Shown here: positions 31,761 through 40,257 of the stretch, piece by piece | Layout: each line of letters starts with the position of its first letter | Position numbering within the stretch: the first letter of the stretch is position 1 | NCBI GenBank assembly: GCA_045532175.1 | Contig: JAZSFK010000028.1 | Span: 1-64,000 of the forward strand | DNA length: 64,000 bases | Source of the DNA: Fimenecus sp045532175 | GTDB lineage: Bacteria; Bacillota; Clostridia; Oscillospirales; Acutalibacteraceae | Reading direction: 5' to 3' | Translations under genes and position numbers: made by a program | The notes under the pieces: model-generated | The model's input: the letters and a program-made list of their open reading frames with translations, nothing else | Databases searched by the model: none | What the model was told of the DNA's origin: nothing

Positions 31761-32780
31761 ATGAAAATATTGGTTACAGGCGGAGCAGGTTTTATTGGTT
31801 CACACACATGCGTTGAACTTTTAAATGCAGGTTATGAAATTGTAATTGTTGATAATCTTTACAACTCAAGTGAAAAATCTCTTGATAGAGTAAAGGAATT
31901 GACAGGTAAGGACTTTTCTTTCTATCCTTACGACATCCGTGATAAGGAAAATATGAGGAAGGTTTTTGAGGAACACAAAATTGATGCTTGTATTCATTTT
32001 GCAGGACTTAAAGCTGTTGGCGAAAGTGTAAGAAAACCACTTGAATATTACGATAACAACATCGGCGGTACACTTGCACTTTGCGAGGTTATGCGTGAGT
32101 ATGGTTGCAAAAAAATTGTTTTCAGTTCATCTGCAACTGTTTATGGCAGCAGTAATATTTCTCCACTCAAAGAGAATATGAAAACAGGTGGCACAACAAA
32201 TCCTTATGGCACAACGAAGTATATGATTGAAATTATCCTTGAGGACTTCCACAAGGGTGACAATGAATGGGCTGTAACACTTCTTCGCTACTTTAATCCT
32301 ATTGGTGCTCATAAGAGTGGCAGAATTGGTGAAAATCCAAATGGTATTCCAAATAATCTTATGCCATATATTACACAGGTTGCAATCGGTAAGTTGCCAT
32401 ACCTTAATGTTTTCGGTGATGATTATAACACTCCTGACGGTACAGGCGTAAGAGATTATATCCACGTTGTTGACTTGGCTCTTGGCCATGTTAAAGCTGT
32501 TGAGAAGATTCTCAAGGATGAACCATCTGTTAATGTTTATAACCTTGGTACAGGTAACGGCTACAGTGTTCTTGATATTGTGAAGGCATTCCAGCAGGCT
32601 TCAGGACAGAAGATTGAGTATAAAATTGTTGACCGTCGTCCGGGTGACCTCGATGTTTGCTATTCAGATGCTTCTAAGGCATTGAATGAGCTTGGTTGGA
32701 AGGCAGAACGTGAACTTCTCGAAATGTGCGAGGATTCATGGCGTTGGCAGAGCAATAATCCTAACGGATTTGAAGACTGA
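31761..32780 (+). CDS. galE: UDP-glucose 4-epimerase
   Basis: 339 residues, short-chain dehydrogenase fold. NAD-binding MKILVTGGAGFIGSHT, then FSSSATVYG and NPYGTTKYMIE (Tyr-x-x-x-Lys as YGTTK) and LRYFNPIGAHKSG. It interconverts UDP-glucose and UDP-galactose for cell-surface sugars or galactose use. It starts 3 nt after the SpoIID-like gene, with GGAGGGG upstream, so it is part of the same transcript. VRDYIHVVDLA is the conserved C-terminal motif. Confidence 0.95.
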   Translation: MKILVTGGAGFIGSHTCVELLNAGYEIVIVDNLYNSSEKSLDRVKELTGKDFSFYPYDIRDKENMRKVFEEHKIDACIHFAGLKAVGESVRKPLEYYDNNIGGTLALCEVMREYGCKKIVFSSSATVYGSSNISPLKENMKTGGTTNPYGTTKYMIEIILEDFHKGDNEWAVTLLRYFNPIGAHKSGRIGENPNGIPNNLMPYITQVAIGKLPYLNVFGDDYNTPDGTGVRDYIHVVDLALGHVKAVEKILKDEPSVNVYNLGTGNGYSVLDIVKAFQQASGQKIEYKIVDRRPGDLDVCYSDASKALNELGWKAERELLEMCEDSWRWQSNNPNGFED

Positions 32781-32783
32781 TTT

Positions 32784-33371
32784 ATGAGAGTTTTTGATTT
32801 TGATAATACCCTTTATGATGGCGAAAGTATTTTTGATATTTTTATTTATTTTTTAAAGAAAGATACCAAAACTATTATCGGCTTTGCACCAAAATTTATC
32901 AGAGACTTTATCAGGTATAAGTTTGATAAGATTACTGTTGATGAAGCTATGACAAGTTATGGCAGGAATTTTAAGGAGTATTGTCAGAAATATGATAATA
33001 TCAATGCCGAATTTGAAAGGTTCTGGGACATAAATCAAAAGAAGGTAAAGAGTTTTTATGCTGAAATTCAGGATGATGAGGATATTGTTGTTTCAGGTTG
33101 TCCGTATTGCCTTTTGAAGATTATTTGTGACAGAATAGGGATAAAGCATTACATAGGCTCCGATATTGACCCTATAAAGGGTGAAATCAACAGTATATGT
33201 TATAAGGAGCATAAATTAGAAGTGTTTCGTTCAGTTTATGGGGATGTCGTTATTGATGATTTTTATACTGATTCAATGGCGGATAAACCAATGATGGATA
33301 TTTCTAAAAACGTCTTTTTAGTTAAGGGAGATAAAATTACTCAAATAAAAAAAGACGGAGTAACAATTTAA
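32784..33371 (+). CDS. HAD-superfamily phosphatase (HAD-IB, SerB-like)
   Basis: 195 residues. Motif I MRVFDFDNTLYDGES has the nucleophile and acid Asp. Motif II is VVSGCPY and motif IV VVIDDFYTDSMADKPMM. A helical cap (FIRDFIRYKFDKITVDEAM) sits after motif I as in C1-capped HAD-IB enzymes. It removes phosphate from a small molecule, identity unknown. It starts 3 nt after galE and ends shortly before rnpB. Confidence 0.85.
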   Translation: MRVFDFDNTLYDGESIFDIFIYFLKKDTKTIIGFAPKFIRDFIRYKFDKITVDEAMTSYGRNFKEYCQKYDNINAEFERFWDINQKKVKSFYAEIQDDEDIVVSGCPYCLLKIICDRIGIKHYIGSDIDPIKGEINSICYKEHKLEVFRSVYGDVVIDDFYTDSMADKPMMDISKNVFLVKGDKITQIKKDGVTI

Positions 33372-33378
33372 TAATTTT

Positions 33379-33705
33379 GAGTAAATTGGGCAGTTGCGTA
33401 AGTTTTTTACTTATGAGGAAAGTCCGAGCATCACACAGCAGGGTAACGGCTAACGGCCGCCGAGGGTGACCTTAGGGAAAGTGCATAGAGAATAACCGCC
33501 GTTTATAACGGTAAGGGTGGAAAGGTGAGGTAAGAGCTCACCGGCGTTGCAGAGATGTAACGGCCGAGCAAACCCTACCCGATGCAACATCGACAGGAGT
33601 TGTCAGCTGGGCATATCCTCCGACAGATGGCTTCAGGCACATAGCAATATGTGTCGCAGATAGATAATTGCCTTAAACGACAGAACTCGGCTTACAGATT
33701 TACTC
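33379..33705 (+). ncRNA. rnpB: RNase P RNA, class A (bacterial type A)
   Basis: The ends GAGTAAAT and ATTTACTC pair as helix P1. Conserved core: GAGGAAAGTCCGAGCATCAC at the 5' side, AACGGCTAACGGCCGCCGAGG, AGGGAAAGTGCATAGAGA (an A-type feature), GGTAAGGGTGGAAAGGTGAGGTAAGAGC cut here, and GACAGAACTCGGCTTACAG at the 3' side. Length ~327 nt. It processes the 5' ends of tRNA precursors with the protein RnpA. A terminator follows within 10 nt. Confidence 0.95.
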
Positions 33706-33713
33706 ATTTTTAT

Positions 33714-33745
33714 AAAATAGGGTGATTTGGTCACCCTATTTTTTA
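33714..33745 (+). terminator. Terminator of rnpB
   Basis: AATAGGGTGA / TTTGG / TCACCCTATT followed by TTTT. The next promoter begins right at its end. Confidence 0.88.
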
Positions 33746-33774
33746 TTGACTTTTAATTATTGCAGGATTAAAAT
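33746..33774 (+). promoter_or_regulatory. Promoter of the lipase gene
   Basis: TTGACT (33746-33751), 17-nt spacer, TAAAAT (33769-33774). Confidence 0.6.
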
Positions 33775-33801
33775 GTAAATGAGAAAGGAAATGGTGATTT
33801 T

Positions 33802-35100
33802 ATGAAAAAGATTATATCTTTACTACTTGTTGTAATGCTTATGATGACCACAATTACGCCTGTTTCAGCCTGTGTTGATTCAGGAAATGATGAAGTCAGA
33901 CTTGTAGACAAAAGTGGGTTTAAAACAGATTATCCATACATTTTTGTTCATGGAATGGGTGGCTGGGGACCATCAAACAAATTCTATGATTTATCACCGT
34001 ATTGGGGTGGTGGCTTAGGACTCTCAGACACTGATTTTGTAGAAATGCTTAATGACCAGGGGGTAGAAGCTTATGCTGCTGAGGTTGGTCCGTTGAGTAG
34101 TGCTTGGGACAGAGCTTGTGAATTGTATGCTCAGCTAATGGGTACAGTTGTAGACTATGGTGAGGCACATTCAAAAGCCCATAATCACGACAGATACGGA
34201 TTTTCTTATGAGGGTAAACCTCTTATGGGCAAAGTATGGAATCACAAGGACAAGATTAACCTTGTTGGGCATTCTTTTGGCGGAGAAACTATAAGATTGT
34301 TTACTTCTTTGATGGCTTATGGCTGTGAAGAAGAAATTGCTGCAACAGGTGAAGATACAAGCCCATTCTTCAAGGGCGGAAACGACAGTGTACATTCATG
34401 TATAACTCTTTCAAGTCCTCATAATGGCACTCAGGTAGCGAATATCCTTTATGACCCAGGATACCCTCTTTATGGTGTTGTGTTTCTTTATAATGTGATT
34501 GGTGCAACTCTTGGAAATGAGTTTCTTGTTTTCTCACTCCAAATGAGCCATTTCGGTCTTACTCCTGCACAGGGTGAGGCGCGTGCTAAATTGGATATGA
34601 GTAAGGTTGCAAAGTATTATTACGCAGAGGATAACTGTTATTATGACCTTACAATAAGAGGCGCAAGGGAGCTAAATGAAACCATTAAACTTGCACCGAA
34701 TACCTATTATTACTCATATAGCACATCTGCAACTTATGAGCCTTATACAGGTAGTGCACCTATAATAAATAGTACAGTAACACCGATTTTCTACATTTCA
34801 TCAACAATGATGTTGCTTTCAGTCGGCAAAACCTATGATGATGTTACCATTGAGGGTGATTGGGCAGAACACGACGGAATTGTCCCGTTGGCAAGTGCCT
34901 TGTATCCTTCTTGTGACGCTGAAACTGCAAAAAGTTATGAAGAAAGTATTGCAAAAGGCGAAGCAATTGAGCCCGGAAGATGGTATTACATGAAAACTAT
35001 GAAGGGCACTGACCACTTTGATTTCTGCGGTACAAGGGATTATCCGACAACCTATGATGATTTCTATTTTTCAATGGTAGAGATTGCTAACAGCAGATAA
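33802..35100 (+). CDS. Secreted lipase, staphylococcal/Bacillus family I.5-I.6-like
   Basis: 432 residues. Signal peptide ~1-23 (MKKIISLLLVVMLMMTTITP). FVHGMGGWGPSNKF is the oxyanion region, VGHSFGGETIRL holds the Ser nucleophile (S158), and AHNHDRYGFSYEGKP matches the Zn-region motif of the true-lipase group I.5. HDGIVPLASA and DHFDFCG supply the late acid/His segments. It would hydrolyse triacylglycerols or esters outside the cell. Single-gene unit with its own promoter and terminator. Confidence 0.85.
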   Translation: MKKIISLLLVVMLMMTTITPVSACVDSGNDEVRLVDKSGFKTDYPYIFVHGMGGWGPSNKFYDLSPYWGGGLGLSDTDFVEMLNDQGVEAYAAEVGPLSSAWDRACELYAQLMGTVVDYGEAHSKAHNHDRYGFSYEGKPLMGKVWNHKDKINLVGHSFGGETIRLFTSLMAYGCEEEIAATGEDTSPFFKGGNDSVHSCITLSSPHNGTQVANILYDPGYPLYGVVFLYNVIGATLGNEFLVFSLQMSHFGLTPAQGEARAKLDMSKVAKYYYAEDNCYYDLTIRGARELNETIKLAPNTYYYSYSTSATYEPYTGSAPIINSTVTPIFYISSTMMLLSVGKTYDDVTIEGDWAEHDGIVPLASALYPSCDAETAKSYEESIAKGEAIEPGRWYYMKTMKGTDHFDFCGTRDYPTTYDDFYFSMVEIANSR

Positions 35101-35106
35101 TAGAAT

Positions 35107-35137
35107 AAAGGACTGCTTATTATTAAGCAGTCCTTTT
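35107..35137 (+). terminator. Terminator after the lipase gene
   Basis: AAAGGACTGCTTA / TTAT / TAAGCAGTCCTTT followed by T. Confidence 0.85.
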
Positions 35138-35181
35138 AACATATATCAAATACAATCATAGAATAAACTGAGGTGATATTT

Positions 35182-35526
35182 ATGATTGATATAATTGTGT
35201 GGTCTGTTTTTTTAGCACTTATACTCCTTGGAACAGTTGCAATTTGCTATCTTATTATGTTAAAATTATTGTTACCGGGTTGTAAAGATGAATACTATGT
35301 CTTGTTGCCCTGTGATGATAAGACAATGGATATTCGTAAAAAGGCTTATGGATTGCGTTTGAAACTCAATCTTTCGGGTGAGGAATCAAATGGTAAAATA
35401 CTTGTTATAGATTATGGTATAAGTAAAGAAGAAAAACAGTCACTTCTTGAAATTTGCACAGACTATAACGGAATTTATTGCATTGAGAAGAATAGTATTA
35501 AGGAATTTTTTGATGAAAGAGATTGA
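35182..35526 (+). CDS. Small membrane protein of unknown function, overlapping recD2
   Basis: 114 residues: one N-terminal membrane helix (IVWSVFLALILLGTVAICYLI, ~4-25 with one residue less) and a soluble C-terminal ~85 residues with alternating beta/alpha character (NGKILVIDYGISKEEKQSLLEICTDY). No family recognised. ATG 35182 has AGGTGATA upstream; GTG 35173 would sit in that site. Its last 14 nt overlap the start of recD2, so the two are translationally coupled. Confidence 0.7.
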   Translation: MIDIIVWSVFLALILLGTVAICYLIMLKLLLPGCKDEYYVLLPCDDKTMDIRKKAYGLRLKLNLSGEESNGKILVIDYGISKEEKQSLLEICTDYNGIYCIEKNSIKEFFDERD

Positions 35527-37714
35527 AGAAAAAATCAAAATAAAAGGCATAGTAACTGATGTTACATATCGAAATGATACTAATGGTTATACCGTTTTTG
35601 AAGTCGATACAGGTGATGAGGAAATCACAGTTGTCGGTATTGTTGCGGACATAAATCTAAGTGACAAGGTTGAACTTGTGGGAGATTATATTTACCATTC
35701 GGTTTACGGAAGACAGTTTAAGGCTGAATTCTGTACTGCACTTATGCCCGAAACTGTTGAGGACCTTTACCATTATCTTGCGAGTGGTGTTGTTAAAGGT
35801 ATAAGAGAATCAACCGCACTTAAAATAATTGACAGATTTGGTGAAAAAACTTTTGATATTTTAGAATATGACCCCGAAAGACTTGCTGAAATCAAAGGGA
35901 TTTCCCTTGAAAAAGCGAGAAAAATAGGTAAGGAGTATAAAAAACAATGTTCCACAAGAGCCTTGATTATAAGTCTTTCAAAATATGGTCTTAATACAAG
36001 TGAATGCCTTTTAGCTTATGAAAAATTAGGAAGTAATGTTATTGAGATAATCGAGCAAAACCCATATATTCTTTGTGAGGGTGAGTCGAAGATTTCCTTT
36101 GAACGTGCAGAACAAATCGCGGAGCTTTTACCTCGAAAACCTGATTCAAAGCATAGGACAGAGGCTGGAATACTCTATGTAATAAGACATAATTACAGTA
36201 ATGGTCATACTTGTCTGCCACTTGATAAAATCTATACTCCGTCCAGGGAACTGCTCAATGAAAGCAGTGAAAATATCGAAATTGCCATAGATAATCTTGT
36301 TCAGACAAAAAGAGTTATTGTTGAAAAAATAAGCAACAAGGACTTTATCTTCTTGCCTGAAGCATATAACGCAGAAAAAAGTATTGCAAGAAGGCTAAAT
36401 GTTTTGCTTAAATATCCGCCTGAAAATCCAATAGATGTTGAGTCTTATATTGATAAAATTGAAAAGAAGTACAAAATTCAATATGCTGAATTTCAAAAGA
36501 AAGCAATTATTACTGCAGTGAATAAAGGTGTACTGATTTTAACAGGCGGTCCGGGTACAGGCAAAACAACAACCTTGAATGGAATTATCGATATGTTTGA
36601 AAAGGATTTCCTGGATATAGCATTGTGTGCACCGACAGGACGTGCGGCACAGAGAATGACAGAGGCCACAGGCAGAACGGCCACAACAATTCACAGACTT
36701 TTAGAGGTGGAATGGTCAGAAAGAAATAAGCCCGAATTCAGGCGAAATCTTCGTAATCCTCTTGATTGTCAGGCGGTTATTGTGGACGAAATGTCAATGG
36801 TTGATGTTTTCTTGTTTTCAAGTCTTTTGGATGCACTTCCACTTGGATGTAGGCTTATTATGGTAGGGGATAGTGACCAGTTGCCGTCAGTCAGTCCCGG
36901 AAACGTTCTAAAAGATTTAATCGATAGCGGACTCCTGCCGGTTGTTCAGCTTAAGGAGATTTTCCGCCAATCGTTGGAGAGTAATATTGTGCGTAACGCA
37001 CATGCAATTGTTAATGGTGAACAAATTGAAACCGACTATAAGGATGGAGATTTTTATTTCTTGCAACGTCATTTTTCTCTTGATGCAGTAAGAACAATTA
37101 AAGATTTATGTATAAAAAGATTGCCTGATGCATACGGATTTGACCCAACAACACAGATTCAGGTGCTTTGCCCATCAAAAAAAGGCGAAACGGGAACGTT
37201 TAATCTTAATCAGGTTTTGCAGGAGTGTATAAATCCGCCTGCTGAGGATAAAAGAGAATACAACACGGGGTATCGTCTTTTCCGTGAAGGGGATAAGGTT
37301 ATGCAGACCAAGAATAACTACAATATTCATTGGGAATCCGACAATGAAGAGGGAGACGGCATATTCAACGGTGATATTGGTTTTATTGAAACTATTGATA
37401 TGCGTCACGATGCAATAGTTATTGATTTTGCAGGTAAAAGAGCAACTTATTCGAAAGAACAATTACAGGAAATAGAACTTGCTTATGCTGTTACAGTACA
37501 CAAAAGTCAGGGTAGTGAGTTTGATGCTGTAATTATGCCTGTAATTTCTGTGAATAGCAGACTTTGTTACCGAAATCTTCTCTATACTGCTGTAACAAGA
37601 GCGAAGAAGATGCTTATTCTTGTTGGTACAACCTCTTATCTTAACAGTATGATTGAGAATAATAAAACACAGTTAAGATATTCTGCTTTAAAATATTTTA
37701 TGCTTGACAATTAA
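35513..37714 (+). CDS. recD2: RecD-like DNA helicase (RecD2 type)
   Basis: 733 residues, SF1B 5'-3' helicase without RecBC partners. N-terminal OB domain (VTDVTYRNDTNGYTVFEV), helix-hairpin-helix region (VKGIRESTALKIIDRFGE), Walker A LTGGPGTGKTTTLNG, Walker B VIVDEMSMVDVFL, and the late motif YAVTVHKSQGSEFDAVIMPV. It acts in DNA repair or replication-fork processing. ATG 35513 has AAGGA 8 nt upstream; the longer frame from 35447 lies inside the upstream gene and is rejected. Confidence 0.95.
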   Translation: MKEIEEKIKIKGIVTDVTYRNDTNGYTVFEVDTGDEEITVVGIVADINLSDKVELVGDYIYHSVYGRQFKAEFCTALMPETVEDLYHYLASGVVKGIRESTALKIIDRFGEKTFDILEYDPERLAEIKGISLEKARKIGKEYKKQCSTRALIISLSKYGLNTSECLLAYEKLGSNVIEIIEQNPYILCEGESKISFERAEQIAELLPRKPDSKHRTEAGILYVIRHNYSNGHTCLPLDKIYTPSRELLNESSENIEIAIDNLVQTKRVIVEKISNKDFIFLPEAYNAEKSIARRLNVLLKYPPENPIDVESYIDKIEKKYKIQYAEFQKKAIITAVNKGVLILTGGPGTGKTTTLNGIIDMFEKDFLDIALCAPTGRAAQRMTEATGRTATTIHRLLEVEWSERNKPEFRRNLRNPLDCQAVIVDEMSMVDVFLFSSLLDALPLGCRLIMVGDSDQLPSVSPGNVLKDLIDSGLLPVVQLKEIFRQSLESNIVRNAHAIVNGEQIETDYKDGDFYFLQRHFSLDAVRTIKDLCIKRLPDAYGFDPTTQIQVLCPSKKGETGTFNLNQVLQECINPPAEDKREYNTGYRLFREGDKVMQTKNNYNIHWESDNEEGDGIFNGDIGFIETIDMRHDAIVIDFAGKRATYSKEQLQEIELAYAVTVHKSQGSEFDAVIMPVISVNSRLCYRNLLYTAVTRAKKMLILVGTTSYLNSMIENNKTQLRYSALKYFMLDN

Positions 37715-37731
37715 AAATCAAGTAGTATAAT
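37704..37731 (+). promoter_or_regulatory. Promoter of the thiT transcript
   Basis: TTGACA (37704-37709), 16-nt spacer, TATAAT (37726-37731), overlapping the recD2 stop. Confidence 0.75.
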
Positions 37732-37742
37732 GAAAACAAGCC

Positions 37743-37850
37743 AAGAAAATTCAATATTATGGGTGCTGACGGTTAAGTCGGCTGAGATTGAGGTTAATCT
37801 ACCTCTGACCATTGAACCTGATACGGATAATGCCGGCGTAGGAAATTCTT
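37743..37850 (+). promoter_or_regulatory. TPP riboswitch (THI element)
   Basis: The conserved segments are in order: GGGTGCTGA, GGCTGAGAT, then ACCATTGAACCTGAT, CGGATAATGCCGGCGTAGGAA. This is the thiamine pyrophosphate aptamer with P3 in the GAGGTTAATCTACCTC arm. It precedes thiT, so high TPP would lower uptake. A terminator hairpin lies just downstream, so control is by transcription attenuation. Confidence 0.95.
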
Positions 37851-37851
37851 C

Positions 37852-37887
37852 ATTCAGCCTTGCGGTATTCCTTGGCTGAATTTTTTA
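37852..37887 (+). terminator. Attenuator terminator of the TPP riboswitch
   Basis: ATTCAGCC / loop / GGCTGAAT followed by TTTTTATTT, immediately before the thiT ribosome site. Confidence 0.85.
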
Positions 37888-37904
37888 TTTGGAGATGATA
37901 TTGA

Positions 37905-38561
37905 ATGAAAAAGAAAAACTTGTATTGGTTAGTTGAAAGCGCAATTATGATTGCCCTTTCAGCCGTCTTGGAGGCGGTATCAAAATCCATTATTCCTGAG
38001 ATGGCTTTTGGCGGGCAAATTACCATTGTCAGTATGCTTCCTGTTGTGCTTGTTGCATGGAAGTATGGTTTAGGTAAAGGACTTATTACGGGCTTTATTT
38101 ATTCATTGGTACAAATGGTGATGGGTGTCGGAACTATCAGTAAAATGATTTTGCCGACATCAGACGAGTACTTAGGTAGTCTTGTGAATATAATAATTAT
38201 GTTTGTCCTTGACTATATACTTGCATATACTGTTCTCGGACTTTCTGCAATGTATAAAAAGGCAATTAAAAAGGATTATATTTCATTACCGCTCGGTGCG
38301 TTTACGGTTCTTTTATTACGTTATATTTGCCATATTATTTCGGGATATGTTCTTTTTGGGGCTTGGGCAGAATGGTTTTTCACACAGGAAGGCTTTTATT
38401 CTTGGGGTGCAACAATTGTAAATACATTCAGCGGCAATGCGCTTTCACTTGTTTATTCAATAATCTACAATGGCTTCTATATGGTTCCTGAAATTATAAT
38501 CACAACTATTGTTGCGATTGTTATAGGAAAGATTCCGCAAATTATAAAAACAAAGGCATAA
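37905..38561 (+). CDS. thiT: Thiamine transporter ThiT (ECF S-component)
   Basis: 218 residues with about six membrane segments. It binds thiamine for an energy-coupling-factor transporter whose AAT module is elsewhere. LYWLVESAIMIALSAVLE begins the fold, and FGAWAEWFFTQEGFYSW with YNGFYMVPEIIIT contains the thiamine-site Trp/Tyr residues typical of the family. Control by the TPP riboswitch just upstream supports the ligand. ATG 37905 follows GGAGATGA. Confidence 0.95.
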   Translation: MKKKNLYWLVESAIMIALSAVLEAVSKSIIPEMAFGGQITIVSMLPVVLVAWKYGLGKGLITGFIYSLVQMVMGVGTISKMILPTSDEYLGSLVNIIIMFVLDYILAYTVLGLSAMYKKAIKKDYISLPLGAFTVLLLRYICHIISGYVLFGAWAEWFFTQEGFYSWGATIVNTFSGNALSLVYSIIYNGFYMVPEIIITTIVAIVIGKIPQIIKTKA

Positions 38562-38565
38562 AAAA

Positions 38566-38599
38566 GTTCCCTAAGCAAGATTGCTTGGGGAGTTCTTTT
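38566..38599. terminator. Bidirectional terminator between thiT and comM
   Basis: TCCCTAAGCA / AGAT / TGCTTGGGGA with T-rich sequence on the right and an A-run on the left. Confidence 0.75.
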
Positions 38600-40121
38600 A
38601 TTCAAAATTCCTGTCAAAACTTCTGTATTGAATTGCCTCCGTAATATGGTGTGTTTCAATTATTTCTGAATTCTCAAGGTCAGCAATTGTTCTTGCAATC
38701 CTCAAAACTTTGTCATAAGCACGTGCGGAAAGGGATAATCTTTCAAATGCAGTTTTCAAAATCATTAAAGCACTTTCCGTCATTCTGCAATATTTTCTTG
38801 TACTTGCAGCATCCATTTTTGCATTACAAGTAATCTTTGTGCCTTCAAATCGTTTGTGTTGAATCTCTCTTGCTTTTTCAACTCTCTTTTTGATTTCTGA
38901 TGAGGATTCAGCCTTGCTCGTACCTGAAAGATTTTCAAAATCAACCGGAGGAACGTTTATATGTATGTCAAGTCTGTCAATAAGCGGTCCGCTAACTCTG
39001 TTTAAATATCTTTGTGCAACACCTTGTGAACATGTACACGGTCTGGTTGGATGTCCGTGATAACCACAAGGACAAGGATTCATAGCACAAATCATCATAA
39101 CTGAACAAGGATATTGAAATTTTGCCAAAGCACGTGAAATACTGATTACACCGTCCTCAATGGGCTGGCGAAGAACTTCAAGTGTGTTTCTTGTAAACTC
39201 GGGTAATTCATCAAGAAATAAAACACCATTGTGTGCTAAGGATACCTCACCGGGTCTTGGAATAGCACCGCCACCTGAAAGACCCGCGGGAGATACTGTA
39301 TGATGTGGTGAACGGAATGGTCTTGAACGAATCAGCGAAATTCCGCTCGGTAATGCACCTGCAATTGAATAGATGTTTGTTGTTTCTATAGACTCGTCAA
39401 AGGTCATATCCGGAAGAATGGATGGCATTCTTTTAGCTAACATGCTTTTACCTGAACCGGGAGGACCAATCATAAGAACGTTATGTCCACCTGCTGCTGC
39501 AATCTCCAGTGCACGTTTGACTTCCTCCTGACCTCTGACATCAGCAAAATCAGGAATATTTGTGGGATTATAGTATTCAGTATAATCATCACTAGTAACA
39601 GGGGAGAGTGTTTCAATCCCTGCCAGATGTTTTAGAAGTTCTATCACACTCTTGACAGGATACACCTCGATTCCATTTACAACGGCACCTTCACTCATGT
39701 TTTCAAAAGGAATAAAAATCTGCTTTATTCCATTATTCTTTGCACAGAGCACCATTGGTAGGATACCATTTACTTTTCTCAATTCACCATCAAGGGAAAG
39801 TTCGCCAATAAATGCCATATCATCAGTAACACCCTTCAACTGTTCATTGGCAGAAAGCAGTGCTATGAGTATGGGGAGGTCGTATAAGGGCCCTTCCTTT
39901 TTCATATCAGCAGGAGCAAGATTAACAGTAATTCTGCTGACAGGGTATTGAAGATTGGCATTTTTAATTGCGGCACGGACTCTTTCACGACTTTCAGATA
40001 CTGCAGTATCAGGAAGACCTACAATATCGAAACGTGGCAATCCACCTGAAATATCCGCCTCAACAATTACCTTGTATGCATGCATTCCAAACAGTCCGAA
40101 ACTGATTATTCTTGAGAACAT
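38598..40121 (-). CDS. comM: ComM/YifB-family Mg-chelatase-like AAA+ ATPase
   Basis: 507 residues. N-terminal Lon-protease-like S-domain fragment (IVEADISGGLPRFDIVGLPDTAVSESRERVRAAIKN), then the AAA module with IGPPGSGKSMLAKRMPSILP, HTVSPAGLSGGG and Walker B VLFLDELPEFTRNTLEVLRQP, and a Cys-rich loop CAMNPCPCGYHGHPTRPCTCS. In other bacteria ComM is a helicase for branch migration in natural transformation. I chose ATG 40121 (MFSRIISFG) since the upstream TTG 40136 has no ribosome site; the real start could be either. Confidence 0.92.
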   Translation of the reverse strand: MFSRIISFGLFGMHAYKVIVEADISGGLPRFDIVGLPDTAVSESRERVRAAIKNANLQYPVSRITVNLAPADMKKEGPLYDLPILIALLSANEQLKGVTDDMAFIGELSLDGELRKVNGILPMVLCAKNNGIKQIFIPFENMSEGAVVNGIEVYPVKSVIELLKHLAGIETLSPVTSDDYTEYYNPTNIPDFADVRGQEEVKRALEIAAAGGHNVLMIGPPGSGKSMLAKRMPSILPDMTFDESIETTNIYSIAGALPSGISLIRSRPFRSPHHTVSPAGLSGGGAIPRPGEVSLAHNGVLFLDELPEFTRNTLEVLRQPIEDGVISISRALAKFQYPCSVMMICAMNPCPCGYHGHPTRPCTCSQGVAQRYLNRVSGPLIDRLDIHINVPPVDFENLSGTSKAESSSEIKKRVEKAREIQHKRFEGTKITCNAKMDAASTRKYCRMTESALMILKTAFERLSLSARAYDKVLRIARTIADLENSEIIETHHITEAIQYRSFDRNFE

Positions 40122-40198
40122 AGTCATCACATCCAATATAATCTGTAATAATTATACTATACCATGAATATCCTTTTCAATATAAAATTAAATATATG

Positions 40199-40227
40199 TT
40201 TACATTTTGAAATAAAAGGAGTAAAAT
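40199..40227 (+). promoter_or_regulatory. Promoter of the phosphohexomutase gene
   Basis: TTTACA (40199-40204), 17-nt spacer, TAAAAT (40222-40227). Confidence 0.55.
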
Positions 40228-40257
40228 ACATATCAGATAATATGGGAGGTATTGTAT

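Noticed and set aside
38598..40167. Plus-strand open frames within comM.
   Set aside because: They are opposite the AAA+ motifs of comM and lack start signals.
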